A stretch of 6,479 bases of DNA from an uncultured Azospirillum sp. (GCA_946184595.1 CAMHFM010000043.1:1-6479), one strand, 5' to 3'; positions 1 through 4,663 are shown, counted from the first letter of the stretch. Numbers and translations: made by a program. Notes: generated by a model not told the origin, from the sequence alone.

Positions 1-32
1 GTATAATATAAAATTTGTTCATAAGAATAACC

Positions 33-629
33 CTAATCTGTTCCTAAAAGATCCATTGTGTTGAAAACAATGTTGTTGACATCCAATCCAGTACCATCTT
101 CAAATGAATTTAGAATCATTTTGAAACTTTCGCTGATAGGATCGTGAGATTGATTTAAGTCTGCAAAACTATTCTCTAAACGACGTTTATAGTTTTGAGG
201 CATATTCTTTATGTTTTGATCATAACTATCTGGAATTTTATATCCCATTTTACGGAGGTGTTCTGTAAATACCAACATATTGTGGCGATTAACTTCAGGC
301 ATTAATTCTTGTCCACCAGCCGGATTTCCGTCCCAAGAAGTTGCTTCGCCAATATAATTTAACTTACCATGTTGGGCAGAGCCGCGCCAAGTTGTTACGC
401 CGCTTGTATCACGAGTCTTAGCCCAAGGATCTACAGGGAGAATTTCTCCGTTGCTGGCATTATCCGCATAAACCGGAGCTACTGTGTTGTCAGGAGTCGG
501 TTGACTTGCGACCTCTTCAAAATAGCCGTCATTCGGGTGAACCCAAGGATTATCAGATAACTGTGCCTGAGCTGCAGCTATCAAGCCAAAACATCCTAAA
601 AATGCCGCTGTTGCAATATATTTATTCAT
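33..629 (-). CDS. Secreted protein of unknown function, 198 aa
   Basis: I do not recognise a family. The first 22 residues form a classical Sec signal peptide: MNKY, a hydrophobic stretch (IATAAFLGCFGLIAAA), then a signal peptidase I site AQA before Q23. The mature protein is therefore probably periplasmic or exported. The Cys at position 13 lies inside the hydrophobic core and does not make a good lipobox. The mature part begins with a Pro/Asp-rich, probably flexible region (residues 23-75) containing two Trp/Pro motifs (DNPWVHPNDGYF and VDPWAK). A Gly-rich patch TTWRGSAQHGKLNYIG follows near 80-95, then a more helical C-terminal half. I chose the ATG at 629, not the upstream in-frame ATG at 644, because GGAGG sits 5 nt before it and the signal peptide then starts cleanly. 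It has its own promoter and a tandem-repeat operator candidate, 106 bp downstream of cysE. That it is a real gene is well supported; its function is unknown. Confidence 0.8.
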   Translation of the reverse strand: MNKYIATAAFLGCFGLIAAAQAQLSDNPWVHPNDGYFEEVASQPTPDNTVAPVYADNASNGEILPVDPWAKTRDTSGVTTWRGSAQHGKLNYIGEATSWDGNPAGGQELMPEVNRHNMLVFTEHLRKMGYKIPDSYDQNIKNMPQNYKRRLENSFADLNQSHDPISESFKMILNSFEDGTGLDVNNIVFNTMDLLGTD

Positions 630-634
630 GCCAG

Positions 635-639
635 CCTCC
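635..639 (-). promoter_or_regulatory. Shine-Dalgarno site that fixes the start of the secreted protein
   Basis: GGAGG on the minus strand, 5 nt before the ATG at 629. It falls inside the five-codon extension that would result from starting at 644, so it argues for the shorter protein. Confidence 0.7.
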
Positions 640-655
640 GTCAAAAGTCTTTCTT

Positions 656-684
656 ATTATTTATAATACTATATTTTTTAACAA
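656..684 (-). promoter_or_regulatory. Candidate sigma-70 promoter of the secreted-protein gene
   Basis: On the minus strand, TTGTTA (684-679, 4 of 6 consensus matches) and AATAAT (661-656, 5 of 6) are separated by 17 bp. This predicts a start near 649 and a leader of about 20 nt carrying the GGAGG site. The region is very AT-rich, so chance matches are likely. The tandem GTTACATTT repeat lies just upstream of the -35 box, as expected for an activator-dependent promoter. Confidence 0.4.
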
Positions 685-691
685 AATAATA

Positions 692-711
692 GTTACATTT
701 CCGTTACATTT
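692..711. repeat. Tandem GTTACATTT direct repeat, 11-bp period (operator candidate)
   Basis: GTTACATTT occurs at 692-700 and again, identically, at 703-711. The period is 11 bp, or one helical turn; on the minus strand it reads AAATGTAAC twice. Two direct half-sites one turn apart are typical of DNA sites for OmpR/PhoB-family winged-helix response regulators, which bind as head-to-tail dimers. The site is 63-82 bp upstream of the secreted-protein start and just upstream of its candidate -35 box. The repeat is seen directly; the regulator class is inferred. Confidence 0.5.
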
Positions 712-735
712 AATATATTTCATAAAAGTTAGTTT

Positions 736-1410
736 TTATTTAATTTTTTTCTTTAGAGCTTCTATTTCTGCATGTAAATTATGGATGTTTTCCGTTAAAT
801 TAATAATTGTTTCACTTAATTCATCTGTTGAAAACGTATCTAATCCATAACTGCAGAATTTTTTGTTTTTTGAGGATTCGGCCAAGTGGGCAGGGAAACC
901 TACGACGGTTGAGCTTTCTTTAACATCTTTGATAACAATAGCATTAGAACCTATTTTGCAATTATTACCGATTTTAATCGGTCCCAAAATCTGAGCGCCA
1001 GAGCCGATAATAACATTGTTTCCTATTGTCGGATGTCTTTTACTGCGTATTTTGCCGTTTTTATCGAAAACAGTTGTCCCGCCTAATGTTACATCATGAT
1101 AAAGGGTTACATTGTTACCGATTTCAGCTGTTTCACCGATGACAACACCCATTCCGTGGTCAATCATGAAGCCATGACCGATTTTAGCAGCTGGATGAAT
1201 TTCTATTCCAGTCAAAAAACGCGCTATTTGTGATAATAATCGCGCACATATATGCCAATTATGGTTCCAAAGCCAATGATTTAAGCGATAAATACATATG
1301 CAATGAAAGCCTGAATTACAGAGCAGAGCTTCTAAATAACTGTTTGTAGCAGGGTCTCTGGAAAGAATCGCATCAAGATCATTTAAAATTGTCTTGTATT
1401 TTGTATTCAT
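736..1410 (-). CDS. cysE: Serine O-acetyltransferase, short form
   Basis: Transfers acetyl from acetyl-CoA to L-serine to give O-acetylserine, the carbon skeleton for cysteine synthesis in the cytoplasm. Residues 1-70 are helical. Hexapeptide repeats of the left-handed beta-helix run from about 70 to 170 (IEIHPAAKIGHGFMIDHGMG, then VVIGETAEIGNNVTL and IIGSGAQILGPIKIGNNCKIG). The DHGMG motif holds His85, matching the catalytic His of CysE, and SKRHPTIG holds His126, matching the second active-site His. With 224 residues it lacks the long N-terminal domain of the enterobacterial enzyme and resembles the shorter EpsC/Bacillus form. The C-terminus (about 196-224, NLTENIHNLHAEIEALKKKIK) looks like a short amphipathic coiled coil. 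No cysteine synthase gene is in the window. The ATG at 1410 has only AGGA about 12 nt upstream, so ribosome binding looks weak. It is divergent from the hydrolase gene at 1504, with 93 bp between them. Confidence 0.92.
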   Translation of the reverse strand: MNTKYKTILNDLDAILSRDPATNSYLEALLCNSGFHCICIYRLNHWLWNHNWHICARLLSQIARFLTGIEIHPAAKIGHGFMIDHGMGVVIGETAEIGNNVTLYHDVTLGGTTVFDKNGKIRSKRHPTIGNNVIIGSGAQILGPIKIGNNCKIGSNAIVIKDVKESSTVVGFPAHLAESSKNKKFCSYGLDTFSTDELSETIINLTENIHNLHAEIEALKKKIK

Positions 1411-1462
1411 TTTATGTTACATTCCTGAATTAATGTTAATAGATAGATAATATTTGTTTCTA

Positions 1463-1468
1463 TATAAT
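1463..1468 (+). promoter_or_regulatory. Perfect -10 hexamer upstream of the hydrolase gene
   Basis: TATAAT ends 35 bp before the ATG at 1504, in the cysE/hydrolase divergent intergenic region. I found no convincing -35 box at 16-18 bp spacing, so this is only a candidate promoter. It would give a leader of about 28 nt. Confidence 0.35.
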
Positions 1469-1503
1469 ACGAAAAAAATTAATTTTGAATAAAGAGACAC
1501 ACA

Positions 1504-2268
1504 ATGACAGAAGTTTTATTTAATGGTCATGCCGGACGCTTGGAAGGGCGTTACCATCAAAGTTCAAATCCGAGTGCGCCTGTCGCTTTGATTTTGCATC
1601 CGCATCCACAATATGGCGGAACAATGAATAATAAGGTCGTTTATACGTTGTTCAGTTGTTTCCAAAATCTTGGTTTTTCCGTATTACGTTTTAATTTCCG
1701 CAGTGTTGGACGTTCTCAAGGTAATTTTGAAGATGGTCCTGGTGAATTATCAGATGCAACGGTTGCTCTTGATTGGTTACAATCTGTTAATCCTGAAGCC
1801 AGACAATGTTGGATTGCTGGTTATTCTTTCGGGGCGTGGATAGGGTTGCAATTATTGATGCGTCGTCCAGATATTAATAATTTTATTGCAGTTTCTCCTC
1901 CGGCAAATGAAAAAGATTTTTCATTTTTAGCACCTTGTCCGACATCAGGTCTGATTATTCAAGGTGGTGCTGATGAAATTGTAACACCATCCAGTGTTTC
2001 AACTTTGGCACGTCGTTTGAACACGCAGAGAAATGTTGATGTCGATTTTGCTTTGTTGGAAGAGGGAGATCATATGTATAACGGACATTTGGTTGATCTC
2101 TATAAAGTTGCCGGTAATTATATTATCGGGGCTGTTCAACGCAAAACACCGCAGAAAAAACGTCGTGGTCGTCGTAAAAAGATCGAGATTGAGCAGGATA
2201 ATTTGCTTTTGGAAGATAATTCCGCAGATGATTTTGCTGATGACACCTTAGAAGATGAAGAAATATAA
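1504..2268 (+). CDS. Alpha/beta hydrolase with charged C-terminal tail
   Basis: A cytoplasmic serine hydrolase-fold protein of the compact alpha/beta-hydrolase group related to COG2945; its substrate cannot be told from sequence. The first strand leads into LILHPHPQYGGTMNN (about 29-43), the oxyanion-loop region of this group. VLRFNFRSVGRSQG follows at 60-73. The nucleophile elbow is GYSFGA with Ser108. The likely acid is Asp157 in GGADEIV, and the likely catalytic His is His190 in EGDHMYNG, so the triad looks complete. From about 211 the family fold ends. A basic run (KKRRGRRKK, about 218-226) is followed by a very acidic tail (DNSADDFADDTLEDEEI) that is probably disordered. The ATG at 1504 follows AAAGAGA, a weak ribosome-binding site. 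A strong terminator follows directly, so it seems to be a single-gene unit. Confidence 0.85.
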   Translation: MTEVLFNGHAGRLEGRYHQSSNPSAPVALILHPHPQYGGTMNNKVVYTLFSCFQNLGFSVLRFNFRSVGRSQGNFEDGPGELSDATVALDWLQSVNPEARQCWIAGYSFGAWIGLQLLMRRPDINNFIAVSPPANEKDFSFLAPCPTSGLIIQGGADEIVTPSSVSTLARRLNTQRNVDVDFALLEEGDHMYNGHLVDLYKVAGNYIIGAVQRKTPQKKRRGRRKKIEIEQDNLLLEDNSADDFADDTLEDEEI

Positions 2269-2269
2269 T

Positions 2270-2297
2270 AATAAAGCCGCTGATTAGCGGCTTTATT
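2270..2297. terminator. Intrinsic terminator after the hydrolase gene
   Basis: A perfect 12-bp inverted repeat, AATAAAGCCGCT and AGCGGCTTTATT, around a GATT loop, starting 2 bp after the hydrolase stop codon. The GC core is flanked by A and T runs on both sides, so it could act in either direction, although the T tract is broken by one A. Confidence 0.8.
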
Positions 2298-2335
2298 GTG
2301 TGTTTGATATTGTTCGAAAAATAAGAAATTGCTAA

Positions 2336-2341
2336 AAGGAG
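2336..2341 (+). promoter_or_regulatory. Shine-Dalgarno site that fixes the start of the YhcH-family gene
   Basis: AAGGAG, 5 nt before the ATG at 2347. It lies inside the extension that would result from the in-frame TTG at 2329, so the start is the ATG. Confidence 0.8.
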
Positions 2342-2346
2342 CTGCA

Positions 2347-2796
2347 ATGATTAAAGACATACTTGAGAAAAGTTATATTTATGAAAATATTTCCGATAAT
2401 CTAAAAGAGGGATTCAATTGGTTAAAAACGAATAATCTTAAAGAAATGCCGGATGGTAAATATAGTATTAAAAATACGGAAATATACGCTAATATTCAAA
2501 CATATGAAACAAAGGATGATGCATTGTTTGAGGCACATAAAGATTATATTGATATTCAATATATGATTAATGGTGAAGAAGTGTGTGGTGTTGATAATTA
2601 TGATCATTGCACTATGGCAACAGATTATGATAAAGCAAAAGATATTGAATTTTTAAACGGTAGTGAAAATGCAGACAATTATATTTTGAGAACAGGGGAA
2701 TTTTTAGTGTTTTTTCCGCAGGATGCGCATAAACCGGCGATAAAAAATAAGAAAAATGCTCTCGTTAAAAAAGTCGTGGTAAAAGTACATATATAG
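2347..2796 (+). CDS. YhcH/YjgK/YiaL family protein (DUF386)
   Basis: A 149-residue cupin-like protein of the family that includes YhcH/NanQ (an N-acetylneuraminate anomerase) and EbgC (a beta-galactosidase subunit). Characterised members speed up interconversion of sugar anomers or take part in sialic-acid and other sugar catabolism; the exact sugar here is unknown. Family hallmarks are FEAHKDYIDIQYMINGEE at 61-78, whose Glu62/His64 belong to the metal-binding set; EFLVFFPQDAHKP at 118-130 with His128; and the C-terminal VKKVVVKVHI strand. The length is normal for the family. The start at 2347 is set by AAGGAG. No sugar kinase, lyase or transporter is nearby, so context does not help with the substrate. 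It sits between two strong terminators and must have its own promoter in the 49 bp upstream, but I could not pick one out. Confidence 0.87.
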   Translation: MIKDILEKSYIYENISDNLKEGFNWLKTNNLKEMPDGKYSIKNTEIYANIQTYETKDDALFEAHKDYIDIQYMINGEEVCGVDNYDHCTMATDYDKAKDIEFLNGSENADNYILRTGEFLVFFPQDAHKPAIKNKKNALVKKVVVKVHI

Positions 2797-2802
2797 TTTT
2801 TG

Positions 2803-2825
2803 AGCCGCTTGCAGCGGCTTTTTTT
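2803..2825 (+). terminator. Intrinsic terminator after the YhcH-family gene
   Basis: AGCCGCT (2803-2809), a TGC loop and AGCGGCT (2813-2819), running into seven T residues (2819-2825), seven bases after the stop codon. The GC core is the same as that of the terminator at 2270-2297. Confidence 0.88.
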
Positions 2826-2829
2826 ATAA

Positions 2830-2858
2830 TTGACTTTTGATTGCAAGGGCGTTATATA
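2830..2858 (+). promoter_or_regulatory. Sigma-70-like promoter of the 201-aa hypothetical gene
   Basis: TTGACT (2830-2835, 5 of 6 consensus) and TATATA (2853-2858, 4 of 6) with a 17-bp spacer, right after the upstream terminator. Transcription would start near 2865 and give a leader of about 40 nt. This promoter overlaps the in-frame TTG at 2837 and so argues for the ATG at 2906 as the real start. Confidence 0.55.
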
Positions 2859-2905
2859 TCCACTCACTAAAATACTATTATTTAATTATTAAACTCATAT
2901 CGCTT

Positions 2906-3511
2906 ATGAATAAGGATCAAACAATTAAATCGTTTCTGAATTTTATCGAAACGAACGGTTTTCAAGATGATGTTCGTATTTGTTTGGGGGATAAGAATGT
3001 GAAAGCGCCTAATCGCTTAATATCTTCTTTGTTACAGCTTTTACAGGAGCATCATGTTACCGATGAAATCCTTTATACTTTGAAAGTTAAGGCTTCAGAG
3101 CGTCAGAAGTTGCCGTTTGAACTACATTACACAGACGGTTATCGTTCGTGGTACTATGAGGATCGAGTTAAGGGGGCTAATGCTTTTTATTGGCAAGGTT
3201 GGCTGATTAGTCTGTCTGATACAGGCAAAGCAGCACAGTATGCCGAGGCAGAGAGTATTGCTCGTAAACGCTATTATTTAGGGCAGAATCCTCAGTTGTT
3301 GCCGGCTTCGTTTTATAAGGATTATGTCCTTCCGCATCTCAAAACCGTTAATGCTTTTTTGAAGCAGGTTAGGGGAGATGAGTTTTTCGGGGCTGATTGG
3401 TGTCAAATGGAAGATGAGGCATGTTCTTGTGTCGATTTACAGAAGGAGCGCATTTTTCAAACCTCGAGAACCGGAAGTTGTCTGGGTGGACGTCCTGCGA
3501 TTAAGCTTTGA
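2906..3511 (+). CDS. Hypothetical protein, 201 aa, aromatic-rich with Cys-rich end
   Basis: I do not recognise a family. There is no signal peptide or membrane segment, so it is probably cytoplasmic. Residues 1-60 are predicted helical (IKSFLNFIETNGF, RLISSLLQLLQEHH). The middle (74-104) is rich in aromatic residues: HYTDGYRSWYYEDR, then FYWQGWLISLSD. Helices with many Tyr and Lys follow to about 158. The last 40 residues hold four cysteines (166, 173, 175, 192) in CQMEDEACSC and SCLGG, which might bind a metal or form disulfides, but no standard zinc motif is present. The start is the ATG at 2906, because the promoter covers the TTG at 2837. No Shine-Dalgarno sequence precedes the ATG. It converges with the RHH gene at 3756-3538 and shares its terminator. 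The steady codon structure and own promoter and terminator make a real gene likely. Confidence 0.75.
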   Translation: MNKDQTIKSFLNFIETNGFQDDVRICLGDKNVKAPNRLISSLLQLLQEHHVTDEILYTLKVKASERQKLPFELHYTDGYRSWYYEDRVKGANAFYWQGWLISLSDTGKAAQYAEAESIARKRYYLGQNPQLLPASFYKDYVLPHLKTVNAFLKQVRGDEFFGADWCQMEDEACSCVDLQKERIFQTSRTGSCLGGRPAIKL

Positions 3512-3515
3512 ATGA

Positions 3516-3549
3516 AAAAAGTGTTGAGTTTGATAACTCAACACTTTTT
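3516..3549. terminator. Shared bidirectional terminator between convergent genes
   Basis: A perfect 15-bp inverted repeat: AAAAAGTGTTGAGTT (3516-3530), a TGAT loop and AACTCAACACTTTTT (3535-3549). It ends in T runs on both strands, so it can stop the plus-strand hypothetical gene and the minus-strand ssrA-sspB-RHH unit alike. The last codons and TGA stop of the RHH gene (3538-3540) lie inside the stem. Confidence 0.9.
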
Positions 3550-3756
3550 ATTTTGCTGCTTGATATAATTCAAAATATAAACTCTGATAGCGCTGGAAAG
3601 GTTAGGATTAGTACGCGTTTCATCGATTTCGGTAACAATATCGTTGATGGTTTTATGCTCTTTTGCGGCAATGTTTTCTAATTCGGCCATAAATTCATCT
3701 TCCAGAGAAATACTGGTATTATGACGACCAGCAATGATAACGGAGCGTTTACGCAT
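3538..3756 (-). CDS. Ribbon-helix-helix domain protein, 72 aa
   Basis: A small putative DNA-binding protein of the alphaproteobacterial RHH_4-like group. MRKRSVIIAGRHNTSISL (1-18) supplies the beta strand that would pair across the dimer and contact DNA. EFMAELENIAAKEHKTINDIVTEID (21-45) forms the two helices, and NLSSAIRVYILNYI (52-65) is the conserved C-terminal helix of this group. Members commonly lie next to sspB or fumC in alphaproteobacteria (recalled, not checked). Here its ATG follows the sspB stop codon with no gap (TAA then ATG), so the two genes are probably translationally coupled; only a weak GGA lies upstream. The natural DNA target and role are unknown. It might autoregulate the unit. 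The stop codon falls within the shared terminator stem. Confidence 0.85.
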   Translation of the reverse strand: MRKRSVIIAGRHNTSISLEDEFMAELENIAAKEHKTINDIVTEIDETRTNPNLSSAIRVYILNYIKQQNKKC

Positions 3757-4218
3757 TTATTTTTTCCGAAAAGCATCAATAGAAACAACGCTGGCAATTT
3801 CTCCGGAAGCTTTGCGAGGAGCTTCATTTTCTTCATTGCCGTAAGGTGTTTCTGAATCTTTGGTAGCAAAACTTAAGCCGAATTTAGCGTAAGGATCGCC
3901 AAAATAAGTAATGGCATCAAAAGGAATGATTAAAGTTTGCGGAATACCGTTGAAACTCAAATCAATAGAAAAAGAATCTTTGTTGACGATTAAGTTTGAA
4001 TATTGGTGTTGGATAACAATCGTCATATCATGGGGATATTGTGCGAGTAAACCCTTAGATATTTGGGTGCGAGGATGGTCGGTTTTAAATGTAATGTAAA
4101 AATGATTTTCTCCCGGAAGTCCTTGTCTTTCAGCAATTTTCAAAGCTTCAACAATAACTTGTTTGAGAGATAGTTCAATCAGTTTATCATAATTAATTTC
4201 ATCTAAATATTCGGACAT
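3757..4218 (-). CDS. sspB: SspB, ClpXP adaptor for tmRNA-tagged proteins
   Basis: Binds the tmRNA-encoded tag on rescued proteins and tethers them to ClpX for degradation by ClpXP in the cytoplasm. Residues 1-120 are the substrate-binding domain: an N-terminal helix (YDKLIELSLKQVIVEALKIAERQGLPG), then the family strand HFYITFKTDHPRTQIS (39-54), YPHDMTIVIQHQYSNLIV, and FSIDLSFNGIPQTLIIPFDAITYFGDPYAKFGLSF. A charged, probably flexible linker (120-142) leads to VVSIDAFRKK (144-153), the typical alphaproteobacterial C-terminal motif in the position of the ClpX-binding tail. The protein is 153 residues. An in-frame ATG at 4278 would add 20 residues (starting MGEKPPSN), but it lies inside the ssrA gene. 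I therefore start at 4218, preceded by GGTGGGG as a weak ribosome-binding site. It is followed without a gap by the RHH gene and preceded by ssrA, which encodes the tag this adaptor recognises. Confidence 0.93.
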   Translation of the reverse strand: MSEYLDEINYDKLIELSLKQVIVEALKIAERQGLPGENHFYITFKTDHPRTQISKGLLAQYPHDMTIVIQHQYSNLIVNKDSFSIDLSFNGIPQTLIIPFDAITYFGDPYAKFGLSFATKDSETPYGNEENEAPRKASGEIASVVSIDAFRKK

Positions 4219-4236
4219 TTTACCCCACCATATATC

Positions 4237-4269
4237 AAAAAAGTAAGCCGTTCTGTTGCTAGGTGGCTT
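4237..4269 (-). terminator. Weak terminator candidate between ssrA and sspB
   Basis: On the minus strand, AAGCC (4269-4265) pairs with GGCTT (4249-4245) across a 15-nt loop and is followed by AC and six T residues (4242-4237). The stem is only 5 bp, so it would end ssrA transcription only in part; read-through into sspB is plausible. Confidence 0.35.
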
Positions 4270-4277
4270 CTCCCCCA

Positions 4278-4301
4278 CTTAAAACTAACCAAAGTTTTAA
4301 G
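4278..4301 (-). repeat. 9-bp hairpin in the tmRNA coding piece
   Basis: Perfect inverted repeat CTTAAAACT / AGTTTTAAG with a 6-nt loop (TTGGTT on the minus strand), 22 bases after the tag stop codon. No T run follows, so it is more likely a structural element of the coding piece than a terminator. Confidence 0.6.
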
Positions 4302-4323
4302 AATTTAAGTTCGTCACTTTAAA

Positions 4324-4365
4324 CTAAGCAGCTAAAGCAACTGGTGCTACGTTATTATCGTTAGC
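4324..4365 (-). other. tmRNA tag reading frame, peptide (A)ANDNNVAPVALAA
   Basis: From the GCT at 4365-4363 the frame reads Ala-Asn-Asp-Asn-Asn-Val-Ala-Pro-Val-Ala-Leu-Ala-Ala and stops at TAG (4326-4324). With the Ala carried by the tmRNA itself the tag is AANDNNVAPVALAA, 14 residues, the length of the Caulobacter tag AANDNFAEEFAVAA. It keeps the AND-N start, the side bound by SspB, and the hydrophobic-Ala-Ala end seen by ClpX. GCT as the resume codon is inferred from these homologous tags. Confidence 0.92.
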
Positions 4366-4544
4366 ATTCATTTTAAGTTGAACCGATAACGGTGGTATCT
4401 CACCGAACACAGCATTACATCTTTATTACTTCCCATCAATCCTGTTTCATCCCCATAGATGGTGGAGATGCCGGGTACTGCCCCCGGGTCTAACCAGCCT
4501 ATTTCATGCAGCCTCTAGTGTCATAGCTGTAAACAGCGTTTGTT

Positions 4545-4572
4545 ATTATACTGAATTATTTCTATTTTGCAA
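4545..4572 (-). promoter_or_regulatory. Sigma-70 promoter of ssrA
   Basis: On the minus strand, TTGCAA (4572-4567) and a perfect TATAAT (4550-4545) with a 16-bp spacer. The predicted start near 4538 is just upstream of the acceptor piece and of a GCTGT/ACAGC inverted repeat (4537-4526). Its strength fits an abundant stable RNA. Confidence 0.75.
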
Positions 4573-4595
4573 GCTGGATTTATGTTTTAGGTGCG

Positions 4596-4624
4596 TTGAC
4601 AAATCATATGAAAGTTATTATAGT
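4596..4624 (+). promoter_or_regulatory. Sigma-70 promoter of the 302-aa hypothetical gene
   Basis: A perfect TTGACA (4596-4601), a 17-bp spacer and TATAGT (4619-4624, 5 of 6). Transcription would begin near 4631, about 33 nt before the ATG at 4664. Its -35 box is 23 bp from the -35 box of the ssrA promoter, so the two promoters are back to back. Confidence 0.75.
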
Positions 4625-4663
4625 AAGCGCCAAATTACGAATTATTAATTAATTATATTGTTT

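Larger units (their letters stand above)
4258..4538 (-). ncRNA. ssrA: Two-piece (circularly permuted) transfer-messenger RNA
   Basis: tmRNA frees ribosomes stalled on broken mRNAs, adding Ala and then a degradation tag. The gene has the permuted order known from alphaproteobacteria: the acceptor piece comes first, then the coding piece. The acceptor piece includes a T-arm-like hairpin (CCGGG, 7-nt loop, CCCGG), then CATCTCC (4470-4464), discriminator A and encoded CCA (4462-4460). After only 5 nt (TCTAT), the coding piece begins with GGGGATG (4454-4448), which pairs with CATCTCC to close a 7-bp acceptor stem with one G-U pair. AACAGGATTGATGGGA matches the conserved 5' tmRNA domain. Next come a CGGTG/CACCG hairpin in the pseudoknot-1 position and the tag frame (4365-4324). 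Last is a 9-bp hairpin (4301-4278). Both outer ends are approximate. It is transcribed towards sspB and divergently from the gene at 4664. Confidence 0.93.

Noticed and set aside
1..32. Possible promoter or gene end at the left edge (TATAATATA)
   Set aside because: It is too short and AT-rich to interpret, with no coding frame or hairpin.
506..850. Plus-strand open frames opposite the secreted-protein and cysE genes
   Set aside because: They are antisense to well-supported genes, have no ribosome-binding sites and encode low-complexity hydrophobic peptides.
1436..1462. A full -35 element for the TATAAT at 1463
   Set aside because: No hexamer at 16-18 bp spacing resembles TTGACA; TTAATA is 21 bp away and TTGTTT is too close.
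2837..2905. N-terminal extension of the 201-aa protein from a TTG at 2837
   Set aside because: The TTG lies inside the -35/-10 promoter region (2830-2858), so it would not be in the transcript.
4324..4371. Tiny frame MNANDNNVAPVALAA starting at an ATG upstream of the tag
   Set aside because: This is the tmRNA tag frame with two upstream codons. It is not a free-standing gene; the ribosome enters at the resume codon.
4526..4537. Palindrome GCTGT-AA-ACAGC as a possible repressor operator
   Set aside because: It lies at the predicted ssrA transcription start and reads better as a short 5' hairpin of the tmRNA precursor; no second copy was seen.
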